NCBI GenBank assembly: GCA_029204225.1
Contig: CM055110.1
Span: 41,769,862-41,833,861 of the forward strand
Origin: Diphasiastrum complanatum
Lineage: Eukaryota > Streptophyta > Lycopodiopsida > Lycopodiales > Lycopodiaceae
Direction: 5' to 3'
DNA: 64,000 bases
The notes beneath the pieces are model-generated. The model made no database searches. It had not been told where the DNA came from and saw only the letters and a program-made list of their open reading frames with translations. A program made the translations under genes and the position numbers. How positions within the stretch are numbered: the first letter of the stretch is position 1; each line of letters starts with the position of its first letter. This document shows, piece after piece, positions 10,166-22,765 of this stretch.

Positions 10166-11929
10166 AGCAAATTCTAAGTCTACTTCGATTGATATTTTAG
10201 AACAAAACATTGCATACTCTTATGGCATAAACACTTTGGCTTTCAATCGTGCTTCTACTGCTCTTTATAGAAGATGTATCTACGTGCACATAATGGTTGG
10301 TTTCATGTGGTATGAATCACATTTTTTAACAAACGCTACACTTGATGGTGGTGCATTGACAACGCTTGATACATCTGCTGTCTGCGGACAAAAGCTATCA
10401 TATAAGTAGCCTGCATGGCTTCTAAAACCATACTTGCCCGAACAACGATGAGCTTGTCTCCCACTGATAGTTTGATAATATACACTATTGACAGATATAG
10501 TACTCAATGCTCTCACCTCCATCACTGTCTGGACAGTGTTGAAGACATTGCAACACATTATACTGATTGTCTTCTTGACGAATGTAGGTGCAACATCATT
10601 GGTAGACAATGGTCTACTGCAACATAAGCATACACTTGCTCACCTCTTGCTTTCACTTTGTCATACTTTTAAAAGAAAGATATGAACAATGTTATGTCTC
10701 TTCATTCTCAACAGTTACTAAGACTACAGAATCGCTCATCGATTCGCTCCTTAATTTCGAGATGCACTTTCACACAGGTATATACTTGGCAAGCTTTCTC
10801 TTAAATAGATTGAAAGATAGCATACTTGTCAGTGTAAGCTCTCCTTACTCATTATAACTAACGATCTGATTTTAAATAAAAATGCTAGATAGCATTACTT
10901 TTAACGCTATCACTGTTGTGAATCAATGGCAATAACTAGACTCAAAATCGATTTATATTACTCTTCAAAGGAAACGTCTCCCGTAAACAGCTATGGCTTT
11001 CTCACATGATTATCTTACGACATCTATTCAGGTTAGTGTTGTAGTACTTTTTCTGGTGTATTTAAGAAATAGCATATAAAAATGTTGACGGTGAAATAAA
11101 AAGTATAATTACTCACTACCAGGAAGAAGTAAACTGCTTGTGCAAGTTTCGATTGCTTGTAAAAACGTATACCTCGATAAACTTGGCTTTGCTCATAACG
11201 CTTCTGCAATTCTTCACATGTGTAAAGGTTATAACCTATAATACAAGTATTGACCCTGAAGGCACGTGGAGTTGTGCAAGGGATCACCGCACTTGTAGGG
11301 ATTGGAATGACATGGATTTGTCTTGATCCTATTGCAAATGTTAAGGGTAAGATACTTGGCTAAATATAAATGAACACAGGTATTGTGGTAAGTTTGTAAG
11401 ACACGATCAGTATTAAAAATTATAAAAACAGGGTGGTAGCTGGCGTACTCTTGGAAAGCATGGATATGCTCAAGAGTTTCGAATATGGTACGTTACCTAT
11501 TAGGGGTTCAGGTAATGGTATGGCATGAATTTGTCCCTTATCTGAGTATTGATCCATGCTATCTCTCGTTTGCAAATCACAACCTATATAGGCCATTTAT
11601 TTTTTTAAATACATTTACCTTATGTATGATTTTTTTTTTAAAAAAATTGATACAAACTAGTACCATAAAACTGATCAGAATGGCGGAAGGCCCTAATATG
11701 GTAATGATATGGAAAAGCCTATCACTATTTATCACGTTTTACGTAGGGAAGATTGTACTACATCTTTGCATGAAATATTTTAAGTGGTTAAGCTTTTAGA
11801 CTTATTTTGGACATGGATACCAACTGACATTAAGCATTGACACTTGTCTTCCTCATTGTGCCTACTTGTGTGATTTTGTGTGGTGGGATGGTGGCAGGTA
11901 CCAGTTGGATGTCTTGAAATTTGTTTCAC
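10166..11929. other. AT-rich region, nothing recognised
   Basis: Short open frames on both strands (for example 10152-10409 plus, 10280-10609 minus) have no start context, splice pattern or family motif that I can name. No LTR, terminal inverted repeat or RNA gene was seen. Confidence 0.4.
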
Positions 11930-13075
11930 TTTCTGGTGTTTTTTATGGATCTTCTATCCATCTTGTCACTTGCAAAACTTAGTCCAAATATGCTCTCAAA
12001 CAATATTAGTCCTTTCATAAACTATGCCAAAGTCTTTTGTAGCCGAAATGTACCTTAACACCCTTTTTGCTCCTTTCCAATGACATATTAATGGACTTTG
12101 CATGTATTGACTCAACTTGCCAACACAAAAACTAAGATCTGGTCTAGTGATGGTTAAGTATATCAAGGAACCAATAAGCATTCTATAGGTAGTGATGTCC
12201 TCAAAGGATGCTTCATCACTTTCCTTAAAAAATTTTACACTTAGTTCCATAGGAGTTTCAACTCCTTTACAATCAATCATGCCAAATCTTGCTAAGATTG
12301 ATCTAGCATAGTTAGATTGACATATAAAGGTAAAATCATTACTTCTAGTGACTTCTATTCCAAGTATAACTTTAAGAAGTCCTAGATCTACTATCTTAAG
12401 TTCACTAGACAATGAAACTTTTACATTCTTGATGCCATCTAGATCATTTCCTGTGAGTATAATGTCATCAACATATATAACTAAGATAATGATCTTTCCA
12501 TCATTAGATTTGTAGTACAATGATGGTTCATAAGAACTTACAACAAATCCAATGGAAATAAGATAGGAATGCAACCTAGAGTACCATGCTCTTGGTGCTT
12601 GCTTGAGTCCATAAAGACTCTTCTTCAAGAGACACACTTTCCCTTCTTCTCCATCTTTGATGAAGCCCTCGGGTTGGCACATGTAGATTTCCTCTTCCAA
12701 GAATCCATTCAAGAAAGCATTTGTCACATCAAGTTGGAAGAGCTCCCATTTGAAAGAAGTTGCAAGACATATGATTAATCTAATGGTCACAAGCTTTGCA
12801 ACAGGTGCAAAGGTTTCATCATAATCTAAGCCTTTGACTTGCAAAAAAACTTTTGCTACAAGTCTAGCTTTGTACTTATGAATGAAACCATCTTGATTAT
12901 ATTTCAATCTATATATCCATTTACAAGTAAGAGGCTTCTTTCCATAAGGTGAATCAACAAGTTTCCAAGTTTGATTTTCCATTAATGCATCAAACTCTAC
13001 TTGCATAGCTTTCCTCCAATATTGAGACTTATTTGCTTCCTCAAAACTACTTGGTTCTTCAAGCATAGTAGTCAA
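11930..13075 (-). pseudogene. Copia reverse transcriptase and truncated RNase H
   Basis: The frame holds WRKAMQVEFDALMENQTW, CKWIYRLKYNQDG, LDVTNAFLNGFLEEEIYM, KSLYGLKQAPRAWYSRL and the catalytic YVDDIILTG, then the connection block LIYLTITRPDLSFCVGKLSQYM. It ends after WKGAKRVLRYI...GIVYERTNIV with a stop at 11996. A short SDKMDRRS remnant of RNase H follows in another frame to about 11935. RNase H proper and the 3' LTR are gone. The palm motifs are intact, so the truncation and frame changes, not point loss, disable it. Confidence 0.9.
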
Positions 13076-14160
13076 GAAAGTATAAGAGTTGAGTAGTTGA
13101 GAATTTTCTCTTTGCTCCCCTTTGTCACTATAAGTGAGCCTTGATGGCTCAATCCTTGTCCTTGTTGATCTTCTTGCACCCTTGGACTTGGAGAAGGTTC
13201 CACTTGGTCTTCATCTTCATGAAGCTCCGCCTCGGCCATAGCATGATCTTTGACAAGTTGAGTGTTGTTGGAAGTCACATTTCCTTTGGCTTGGAGAGAT
13301 TCATCAAAAAGTACATCTCTACTAGCAACAACTTTTTTTGTAATAGGATCATATATCCTATAAGCTTTCTTACTTTCACTATAATCAACAAAGACGCCTT
13401 TGAAAGAAGTGGCATCTTCCTTTTTCCTTGTTTCTAAAAGAATATGTACATAACAAGTACATCCAAAAACTTTCAAATCACTAAGATTTGGCTTTTTGCC
13501 AAACAATACTTCATAAGGTGTAAGTACTTTAATGACACTATTAGTCATTCTATTACAAAGAAAGTTTGCACATAAAATAGCTTCTCTCCAAAATGAAATA
13601 GGAAGAGATGCATCTAATCTCATAGCTTTAGCACATTCACATAGTGTCCTATTCTTTCTCTCAGCTACTCCATTTTGTTGTGGAGTATATGTACAAGTAA
13701 ACTGTCTCTTTATGCCATTAGTTTCACAAAACTCTTTCATCCTATTGGAGATGTACTCCCCTCCATTATCACTTCTTAATACTTTCAAGCTAGTATTAAG
13801 TTGCTTTTCCACAAGAGTTTTGAACTTTACAAAGGACTCAAAAACTTCACTTTTCTTAGACAAGAGATAAACCCAAGAGTATCTTGATTTATCATCAATA
13901 AAAGTGAGATACATAAGAGCTCCACCATTTGATTCATGTGAAAATGAATGAACATCCGAGTGTATAAGGTCAAGAGGAGAGTTAGATCTTATCAAAGATC
14001 TGTTGAAAGGAAGTTTATGAGATTTGGAGAGTCCACAAGCTTCACAAAGCTTGCCACACTTGGATATGGTTTTGGGAAGTCCTCTTGCTAGCTCCTTTGT
14101 CACCATCATCTCCATAGCTTTGTAGTTAGGATGGCCTAACCTTTTGTGCCATAATTCCAC
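13072..14160 (-). pseudogene. Copia integrase, catalytic triad intact
   Basis: The frame opens with the HHCC zinc finger (LWHKRLGH...CGKLCEACGLSK). The acids are IHSDVHSF, RSDNGGEY and NGVAERKNR, the full DDE set at normal spacing. Downstream are FGCTCYVHI and the DPITKKVVASRDVLFDES block. The open frame has 362 codons. It overlaps the reverse transcriptase frame by a few bases in a different phase, a frame change at the IN/RT linker. Confidence 0.9.
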
Positions 14161-14675
14161 TTGAGTGAGCTCCTCCGATCCCTTGCCATGTTCACACTTC
14201 CAACCATCACACTAGCATCCAATTTGAATAACTTCCCTTGTTTGAAACCACTAGCAATACATTTTTCATCTGTCAAGATAAAACATGCTCCATGCTTGAA
14301 ATGTACATCTAATCTACTATCCATAAGTTGTCCTACACTCAACAAGTTCTTTGTAATTGAAGGTACATAAAGAACATTTTCTAGATCTATTTTTTTAGAT
14401 GATCCTAGAAATAAAGGAATGGATCCAACACCTACAATCTCACATTCTTGATCACTTGCAGTGAGGATAAATCTCTTAAAACTATTGTAAGAAAGTAGAT
14501 TAGAAAAGTAGTCTTTTTGGTGAGTCATGTGAGAGCTTGCCCCACTATCAATCCACCAAGTGTCTTGATTAGATGTTTGTGGTGAGGATACCATCAAAGA
14601 TAGATTGCCTTCTTTCTCCTCCTCAAGCACAAGATTTGATTGTCCTTCTCTTGGGCATTCTTCTTCTTGTAGCAA
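14136..14675 (-). pseudogene. Copia aspartic protease
   Basis: The active-site motif is WWIDSGASSHMTH. Next come ASDQECEIVGVGSI, the LENVLYVPSITKNLLSVGQL block and HFKHGACFIL, all typical of copia protease and the protease-integrase linker. Asp-Ser-Gly is intact. The frame overlaps the integrase start in another phase near 14140-14160. Confidence 0.87.
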
Positions 14676-14689
14676 TCGGATGCAAAATG

Positions 14690-15454
14690 TCCCTTTTTTT
14701 CACAAAAGAAACACTTTAGCTTCTTCTTGTCCTTCTTGCTCTTGCCTTTGGAACTCTTTGTTCTCCATCTCCATGTCTTGAGTCTTCTTGGATGAAAACT
14801 TCTTCTTCTTGCCTTTCAAAGAAAAGTTAGCTTTTTCATCACCATCATTCAAAGATAAGGAACTCATCCTACTTTTGATATGAAGCAATCTACTCTCCTC
14901 ACTAACAAGCACACTTTGAAGTTTTTCAATACTAGGAAGTGAATCTTGAATAGCAAAGGTTTGAAAAATATTGGAATAATCATCTCCTAATCCATTCAAA
15001 ATGATTTGAACTAATTCATCATCTTTGATTTTATTATCTATAGAAGACAACTCCTTATTCAAAGATTTGATCCTAAAGACATAATTTTGGGCACTTTCAC
15101 TACTTCTTTTCATGCTTTGAAGGATTTGATTCCTAAGCATGAGCATCCTTGAAGTGTTCTTGGATCCATAGATGGCTTTTAATGAATCCCATGCCTCTTT
15201 GGATGTGGTACAAGTTGAGATTTCTTTCAAAAGTTCATTACTTACATTCATTTTTATGCAATATAATGTAACTCTACATCTCTTTTTGTACCTAACCAAC
15301 TCAACTCATCCTTGAGGTTCTACTTCCACCTCAAGTACTATATCATAAAGATCATGAAGTACAAGCAAAGACTCCATTCAAACTATCCAAGTAGCATAAT
15401 TAGTGGATGTAAGTCTTTCACTAGCTTCAAGCAAAAAACCACCCATTGATGTCA
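14690..15454 (-). pseudogene. Copia Gag, two in-frame stops
   Basis: The likely start ATG at 15454 gives MTSMGGFLLEASERLTSTNY, the usual N-terminal Gag context, but two stops interrupt the first 60 codons. From 15299 the frame is open through TSKEAWDSLKAIYGS, NQILQSMKRSSESAQNYVFR and IILNGLGDDYSNIFQT, the UBN2 core. A basic region and a CFFCEKKGHF-type knuckle border follow near 14690-14720. The 600-bp gap between PBS and this ATG is normal leader size. Confidence 0.8.
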
Positions 15455-16042
15455 TTTTTGAATGTGAAAAAGCACTAGAAACTCTTATGGTTTCTCTAAG
15501 AGATCTGAACCTAAAGTCTTCTAGCAATTCTTTCTTATAGACTCAATCCTATCACTCATGAACCAATCTAGAATGATGGAAATTTAGATTCTAGTCTCAA
15601 ATTTCCAAAATCACTCCTTAATCTATGATTTTTAGCAATTTCTCTCTTCAACTTCAACATACACTCAAAAAATTAGAGAAGATCAATTAGTGCACCTAAT
15701 TCAAGCTTCAATTTTAATTTTTTTGGCTGATCTAATCTAAGAACTAATCAAGGATATAGATTCACTATAGAATATGCTTGATTTTGCATGAAAAATCTCT
15801 CAAATTGGGTATGTGAGTCAAATTCTACAAATTTTTGAAATTTCTCAATCAAAACCGGAGCTGTACGGCCTCACATGTGTGAAAAGGGTTCCTACAGCCC
15901 ACAACAAGATCTGGACCAAAAATTTTGAGGATAGCTATCAAATCCAACTCGCTACAAAAAATTTGACTAGTTTCCAAAAAACTGCTAATTTTGGCTTTGA
16001 TTTGGATTAATCCTATCAATTTCAACAAAATCTCTTGTACTA

Positions 16043-16055
16043 GGCTCTGATACCA
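16043..16055 (-). other. Primer-binding site, initiator tRNA-Met type
   Basis: The minus strand reads TGGTATCAGAGCC, complementary to the 3' end of plant initiator tRNA-Met. It directly follows the LTR end (...TTTTTGCACA) and lies upstream of Gag, which fixes element orientation and the LTR inner edge at 16056. Confidence 0.9.
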
Positions 16056-16427
16056 TGTGCAAAAAGTATAAAAAGGATCAAGAGTGGATCCTAATCTGAT
16101 CCTCAAGAGGGATTGGTTGTCAGATTACTTGATCTATCAATCTACTTGAGATTAAGATTAATCTAGATCAATTCTAGACACAAAACCCTAACAAGAACAA
16201 TCATTAAGTGAAGGTAGGTATATTCTCTGGTTTCACACTTGTGAAACACTGTCTAAGTACGGATTCCAACCTGAAAATCAAGTACACATTGATAGAACCT
16301 CAAAACAATCAAAACAAATGTAGACAAATGGAGAGAATCACTCAAAATTGCTTTCAAAACCAAGATTGGTGTTTCACCTATATACAAGATTTTTGGCCTC
16401 TATCAAGAATATTTTTGCATTTTTCAC
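16056..16427 (-). repeat. 5' LTR of the copia element (3' portion)
   Basis: The inner edge is set by the primer-binding site. The outer edge is lost where the sequence changes into the gypsy LTR at about 16428. With no second LTR, its full length and age cannot be judged. Confidence 0.65.
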
Positions 16428-16726
16428 AGGCCCTTGGATTAGATTGGGCCCAAGATGGATGGTTAAGATTAGTGCACATATTTTGAGAAGTAGCCAATAG
16501 GATTTTGGGGGCAAGGGCCTTCCCCATTGATAAAAAGACACCTCTTGTACCATATTCCCATGCTTAATGAGAAGGAGGAGACTACTATTTTGGAGAGCCA
16601 AAGCATCCTCGTTTGCTAAGCACTCATGCTAATGCTATTGTTGTGTTTTCCATTTCCTTGGTATTGTTTTAGTAGTTATGGTTTTTCTATTAGCATGCAT
16701 CTTGAGCATTTGAGCTAACCTCCCTC

Positions 16727-16824
<98 letters not shown>

Positions 16825-17049
16825 CTCTCTTTCTCTTCTCTTCTTCTCTTCCCATTCACCCAAAATCATGTTGAATGCTAGTTTAGTGGAGTAGAGTTAG
16901 TGGGGGTAGTGTTAAAGGTGAGTAGAGTTAAGGAAAAAAGTAGAGATCAACTGAAAGTAACATCTTAGCATAGTTAGGCTCCTATCCAAGTGTTCTAACC
17001 CTCTTTGACAAGCGGAAGGGCTGCACATCGACTAAATCTACACCCTACA
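16428..17049 (+). repeat. Gypsy LTR, 5'-truncated copy, relative of 26030-26891
   Basis: From CCCTTGGATTAGATTGGG to the terminal ...CCCTACA, this stretch aligns with the last ~600 bp of the LTR at 26030-26891, so about 240 bp of its 5' part are missing. The primer-site motif that follows the other copy is absent; CATGCACAG follows directly. This fits a solo LTR or a fragment that lost its 5' end at the copia LTR junction. It carries a (CT)45 run absent from the other copy. Confidence 0.8.
16731..16820. repeat. (CT)45 microsatellite
   Basis: Ninety uninterrupted bases of CT inside the gypsy LTR copy. The sister LTR at 26600-26710 has only an impure pyrimidine tract at this place, so the run expanded after insertion. 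Confidence 0.95.
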
Positions 17050-17110
17050 CATGCACAGTTGACACTTGCCACTTGGCTGTACCCTGACACATAGGCAAGT
17101 GAGTAGGCTG

Positions 17111-17262
17111 ACATGTATCACTCATCTATTGGACCAAGTGTCCAAGTGAGCATGTGACACATGTCATGTTTGATTGGTCAACCCTAACATGTGTCACTCA
17201 TTCACTGGACCAAGTGTCCTAGTGAGCATATGACATGTGGTACATTGACTAGTCAACTCTCC
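17111..17262. repeat. Two-copy tandem repeat, 76-bp unit
   Basis: Units 17111-17186 and 17187-17262 both begin ACATGT(A/G)TCACTCAT and contain TGGACCAAGTGTCC. Traces of a further partial copy occur just before 17111. Confidence 0.75.
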
Positions 17263-19079
17263 TACTTTTTAGGAGGTCAGTTCAACCACTCTTTATTAAT
17301 GACCCAGTACCCTATACCCAAGCAACATGCAACTCTGAGGCTCAAAAACTTCATCAACAGCTTTATTTACATTTTTGTTACAAAGGTCACCACAAGCCAG
17401 TGACTTAGCCATTTTTGTTATTACAAGAAGTACATTTGTAAGTAAACAATAAACAACCGAGATAGGGAGTAAAAGCTGTAACAATTTCTAAGATTTGAGA
17501 AAATCATAGCCAAGCTAAAGACATAACTAAAGAGGGCCTTGAAAAAATCTAGGAAGATACTTGCAACTATAAATACCCTAGAAAGATGCACTATGACTTG
17601 TGAAGGTGGTTGTTTATGGCCTATAACAATGAAGGACCCACATATTTAGGAGTAGTCACATAAGACAAGGACAATACGGATCCCAACACATTCCTAAGCA
17701 TCATGGATTCTCAAGAGGAGACTGAAAATGGATGGGAAGAAAGAGAATGGGCACCACTCTTGTTGGATGTGTGTCAAAGTGCACATGGGAAGGAATAGAA
17801 TATCAGAGAGAATCTTGTGATACAAAGAGATTGCGAGGAATTAAAGAGAAGTAAACTTTTCTTTCATTGGAGTAGGTTTTCCTATGCCTATAGTGTTAAT
17901 ATGAAATAAGACTTTTCACTATAATTTTAAAATCTACAATTACATCACTCTTAAAAAAGGTATATTGTTTTTGTCTCTCTAAAAAAGGTTCTAGAATTTT
18001 GTTCCTAAACTAATTGCTTGCACATGTAGTCTTTACCTCAAAAGAGTTCAAAATGATAAAAGAGTTATGTGCTGACAATAAGTAATTTCAAATTGATGTT
18101 ATCCACTTTTTTTGTCAACTGTAGAAATCTCTTCAAGAAGTTTTAAAGAGTTCAAAATAGTAAGCAAAGCTAATGTTTAGGAGGTATATCTTGAATATAA
18201 TGTAGGAAAATGTTAGTACAAAAATATCTTATACTATTGGCAATTTACATAACTAAAGTTTATAATATGTTTTTTGTGTGCATAATAAAGAGCTTGAGCA
18301 GATTGCCAGTAGATACTTGCATCTTTTGCAAAATTTGTATTCTTATTTTTTCAAATGGTCATGATTGAAGATCAATCAAGAAATGTGAACTTGATGTACA
18401 AACATCAACTCCAAATTTGTAGTATTCAATAATTATGACAACCAAACCTTTAAGTCTTCAAAAAGCATATCCATGGGGCAATAATGATAATCTTGTATTA
18501 CTTCAAGATAGTAAAAAAAATAAAAATAAAAATTGTGAATTCAATCTACAAACAACATACTCTAAATTGCAATATCCAATAAATTGACAAACAAACTTGC
18601 AAGACTTCAAAAAGCATGCCTTTTGGTGAAAGCATACATTTAAAATAATATTTGATTTCATATCATATAAAAAAACTTTATTATTCTAAAACAGAGGTTA
18701 AAAAAACATAGGCATTTCTCAAACAAAATCTTGTCATTTTATAAAAAACCATATGAAGGCAATGCTAACACATGGCTTTGATTGTGTGGTCGATATATTT
18801 AGGACCCTTTCATGAATTTAGATTAGCCTTATAAGTTGCATTTGGAATTGGAGATTTACGTTGATAATGGTAGAATGTAATTGAGGGGGTACGTTGAAGA
18901 TCTAAGCAAAAAAATTAGTGGAGGAGGAGATGGGTAGTGTGGGGATGTGGGATGGAGGTGTCAATTGTAATAGAAGGTTGACAAATAGTAGGAATGGATG
19001 GTGAGATAGCAAATGTAGCAATTGTAGTGGCTAGTGGGGAGGTGGTGCTAGAAATGGATTTTTGGCAATATAGACGTAA
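17263..19079. other. AT-rich region, nothing recognised
   Basis: No open frame with a family motif, LTR end or RNA gene was seen. Composition is strongly AT-rich with poly-A/T runs. Confidence 0.4.
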
Positions 19080-20430
19080 CCCTACTATCTTTTAGCATAT
19101 AAGTTAGGACCATGACTTTGGCTCAGCCACCTCTTGAGCATGTGAATGGATTTCAAGCACCATTAAATTATTACCTATACCTTCAAGTCTTTAAGATTAG
19201 GCCTTTCTCCATACAACTCCTCATAAGATGTTTTACCATTGTTAGAGCTACATGGAACTCTATCACATAAGAAATTAGCACACACAAGAGATTCTCCCCA
19301 AAATGACTAAGGTAGGCAAGCATCTAACCTTAGAGCGTCAGGTACAGTTGCTGAAAAGCAATGTATCATCTACATACAAGGTGCAAAGTTTAATCTTACC
19401 TTTGATAGTTTGGGTGCTATTGTCACCAAGGTGAACATATCGTTTGGTACTATAAGATGTATAGGACTCGAAACAACCGATATGGCTGGTCATATGCTGT
19501 TTGGCATCAGAATCAAAAAACCAAAAGCTGTCGTTGGATGCCTCCTGATGGTTTGTCATGAAGGCATCATGATCCGATTCTTGAGTAGGCTGTGGAGCTT
19601 CTACAGCTGCATTTGCCACTTGATTTGACTGTTCTTTGTTGTTATTCCTTGCTTGCAGTATCCGACAGTCTTGGATCTCGTGGTTGGAACACTTGCAGTA
19701 TCTGCAAAACAGCTTCTTCTTTGTCAGCTGAGTCAACTGCTCATGGCAGTGTGTCGATTTCTGATCTTTCTTTGATGACTTCGGGCCTTTCTTCTTCTAC
19801 TTAGTCGAGCCTCTATTGGTGTATAGGGCGTGAGAGTCAAAGGAACTGGAGGCTTCATTCCTTTGAGAGTCTTCCTACAACAGCATTGTGATAACTCAGA
19901 GTCAGTTCGGGTGTGTCGTGATGATCATCACCCAGCTGTCGTATGAGCTTGGCAAGCTTGATAACAGTGTCATTACTGCGTCTTGATCGTCGATGATAGA
20001 TTCGAAAGCGGCCATTTGCTTCAGCAGGTTCTTGAATGGTTGATGTGATTCTGCAGAGAATCACCATTTGCCATCTTGAGGGAGTAAAATCTCTTCTTGA
20101 AATGTAGCTTGGAAGCTATATCTCGCACTTCATATAATGTGCTCAAGATGTCCCAGACTTCCTTGGATGTCTAAGCTTCAAACACATGGCCAATTTGCAT
20201 GTCCGAGATGTTGAGGATGATCAACACAAATGCTTTGCCATCCTTCAACTTCCATCGGGAGATTGGTGCAATGTGGGCTTCGGGACTTGCCTCTTCATCT
20301 GTAACAACGTCATACAATTCCTTATTCATTAGCACAGTTCTCATCTTAAATTTTCACATATCATAATTGGCTCCATCAAGCTTGTCCATGAAAGGAGCCC
20401 ATCTTTCAGCCGTTGAAATGATAGAAACTT
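19080..20430 (-). pseudogene. Internally deleted copia remnant (Gag, PR, bits of IN and RT)
   Basis: On the minus strand, Gag pieces lie at 19805-20430 (MNKELYDVV, SRWKLKDGKAFVLIILNISD, SKEVWDILSTLYEV). A CRYCKCSNHEIQDCR zinc knuckle and a protease follow in the frame 19338-19736. The protease active site reads FFDSDAKQHMT, with Asp replacing Gly. After GKIKLCTL the frame jumps directly to YVDDTLLFSN of reverse transcriptase, so integrase and most of RT are deleted. An integrase C-terminal scrap (SFWGESLVCANFLCDR...YEELYGEKPNLKDL) sits beyond at about 19165-19335, out of the normal order. Confidence 0.85.
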
Positions 20431-20479
20431 TGAATCGTTGAAAGGAGCCCATCTTTTAGCCGTTGAAATGATAGAAACA
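20390..20479. repeat. 50-bp tandem duplication
   Basis: GAAAGGAGCCCATCTTT(C)AGCCGTTG recurs at 20390 and 20440 with one base difference, inside the Gag remnant border. Confidence 0.85.
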
Positions 20480-21204
20480 GCCTTGCGGTCCGCTGCAATA
20501 GCCGTGAAGGGTAGATATAATTCTCATAATTCTTTTATTGTAGCCCATTGATTCAGCCGTGAGCAGTAGCGAGAATCAATGTTGAAATTTAAATACCTAC
20601 AGATTTTTTTCAAGTGTATCTGAAAGTTGCCTTAAATGGCATAATTTTGTACTTTTGAAAAATATGAGCAATAAATACCTTACAGATTTGTAAGGTACTT
20701 TCACTATTTTTAGAAAGTTTGAGAAGCACGTTACATTTTTGTAAAATTTAGTTGCTATTTTTAAAAAGTTAGATGAAATCTGAATTTGCTATTTTCGAAA
20801 ATAAACTTTTTAAAAATTAAAAAAAAAAATTTAAAAAAAATCTGCTGGCATTTACGGAGGGGAAGGCCCACGGGTGAGGGGGCCTTCCACGTTGTGAGGC
20901 CTCACAGCGCGGAAGGGCGTTACTTAGTGCAGCAGCCCATGAAAAGGTGTTTGAAATTCCAAGAATTGCGTTGAGACTATAGTGTAAGAGCGGACGATCC
21001 AACATAACAAAGTAAAGCATCATAGCGTGTGTTTTTTACCGTGTGAAACATAAGTTGATAACATGTTCTTTCTCATTAGAAATGGCAAACCGTGATTTCA
21101 GACATGATTCCAGACAGCAAAAGTTCTAAATACTGATGTTACAGATCTCTGCTAGGCATCCAATGCCTGCACAATGATAAGACAGAATAGAAAGTGTAGA
21201 GAGG

Positions 21205-21277
<73 letters not shown>

Positions 21278-21993
21278 AATGAATGTTGGAATGATTAGCT
21301 TTTCGAAGGCCCCCACATTTTTTCTGACAGGTGTGCTTTCCAAGGGTCGTGCATTTCTTCCAAGAGCGCGTTTATCCTGACTACATGGCGCATTTATTCG
21401 GAATCAAGTTGTGTTTTGCCTCAGCAGCCTGGGTGTGCTTTTCAGGGCAGAGATCGTGGTCCAAGATAGATCACAGTCCAGGTCACAAGCCATCGCATTT
21501 CAGAGGTGTGTTTCCTCTCTATAGCATCACAGCAGAATGCAAACATACATTTACAGACCAAAATGAATGTAGAACAGAACCGACTGAATCTTAAACTTTG
21601 TAACTCCCAGCCTGTTAAAGAACTCGCCATCATGCATGCACACGATCCTGTGAATGCGACAGCCTCTGTCTCTTTCTCTTTCTCTCACACACACGCTTCC
21701 ACGATCCATCTTGATGTCCATCGATCTTGATGTCTCTCTCTCTCCGACCTCCCTCGGCCTCTATCCATCTTTCTGGCTGTTGCGGGCATTCCCACACAAC
21801 GCCCACTCACTCTCTCCTCTCCTCTTCTAGATCTCTGGAGTTTGTAAGAAAAAGTGCTTTTGCTCAAGGGCTTCTCGGGCTTCATTGTTGGAGCAGCCAC
21901 AACATGCTTCTGCTCAAGGCTTCATTGTTGGAGCAACAACAACAACAACAGACCAAAACAAGCCATGGTCCACCGTAGTAGTAGCAGATGCCG

Positions 21994-22037
<44 letters not shown>

Positions 22038-22550
22038 TGAAAAATTGAGGGTTTGATATATTTTTTTAATATTTTTTGGTTTTTTTGTTTTTGACATTTC
22101 TTAAAGCAAGCTCCATAGAAACAAATATAAAACAGCAAGGGCTTAAGACTACTTTTGGTTTTAAATCATGTGAAAAATATGTCAGTCATGGATTAGAGTT
22201 TTTAACGACATTAGGGTTGAGGTGTATATTGTAGTGTAGGTGATTACAGATGGCGGAGGATTTATATAATGTGTAAGGTAGTGTTGGGGTTGTTTTTGTA
22301 AGATCATTGTTTTTTATGAAGCTTGAATTCTTGAGAGAGAGAGAGAGAGAGATGGTTTATTTTACACGTTTACAACATAGTACAAAACATGTAATAATAG
22401 GAATTGTTTTTGGATTTCAATGTAGGAACAAAACATGCATTGTTGAAATTAGAAACCTTTACGAGTGTATACCATCTACCAATGTTTGATTGTGTTGGTT
22501 AGGTTGTATTCACTCGCAAGGGAAGCAAAAAACTAATCGATGGTTGGGAG
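20480..22550. other. No gene recognised; microsatellites
   Basis: The region is AT-rich to 20850, then of mixed composition. It holds (TG)n/(GA)n at 21209-21270 and (GA)n at 21995-22035 and about 22325-22351. Open frames read across these runs and encode low-complexity residues only. No splice-consistent gene model could be built. Confidence 0.45.
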
Positions 22551-22552
22551 GA

Positions 22553-22765
22553 AGAAGATGAGAGAAGCAGGCTTTGATAAAGCAGCGGGGCCAAACATCT
22601 CAGCAATTGACGTCTAAGGTTGCGAGCGCTGGTGGAGACGGAAGGCAAGTGCTGGAGTCCATCACACATGTCACCGACTTGGAGGAGATGCTAGAGCAAG
22701 CGGAGCATGCAGGCCCGATTTTCTCTGCCCTTAACTCTCTTTGGGAGGTCCTCATTTCCACATAA
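22553..22765 (+). other. Short open frame of unknown nature
   Basis: From an ATG at 22574 the frame codes for 63 residues ending LNSLWEVLIST, with an acidic helical middle (THVTDLEEMLEQAEHAG). It is more GC-rich than its surroundings, which raises the possibility of a captured or decayed exon. No family is recognised, and the length is within chance expectation. Confidence 0.15.

Larger units (their letters stand above)
11930..16430 (-). mobile_element. Ty1/copia element with 5' LTR end, PBS and most of Gag-Pol
   Basis: Reading the minus strand from 16430: 5' LTR part, primer-binding site (16043-16055), Gag from about 15454, protease, integrase and reverse transcriptase to 11996, then a scrap of RNase H. 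The 3' LTR is missing. Integrase and reverse transcriptase are each open for about 360 codons with all catalytic residues present. The frame is broken by two Gag stops and by frame changes at the Gag/PR, PR/IN and IN/RT borders. The domain order IN before RT fixes it as copia. It is the best kept copia copy here. Confidence 0.92.

Noticed and set aside
16635-16859. Arg/Glu-repeat open frames over the CT/GA runs (also near 24398-24634 and 21152-21380)
   Set aside because: They are translations of dinucleotide repeats, with no start context or homology.
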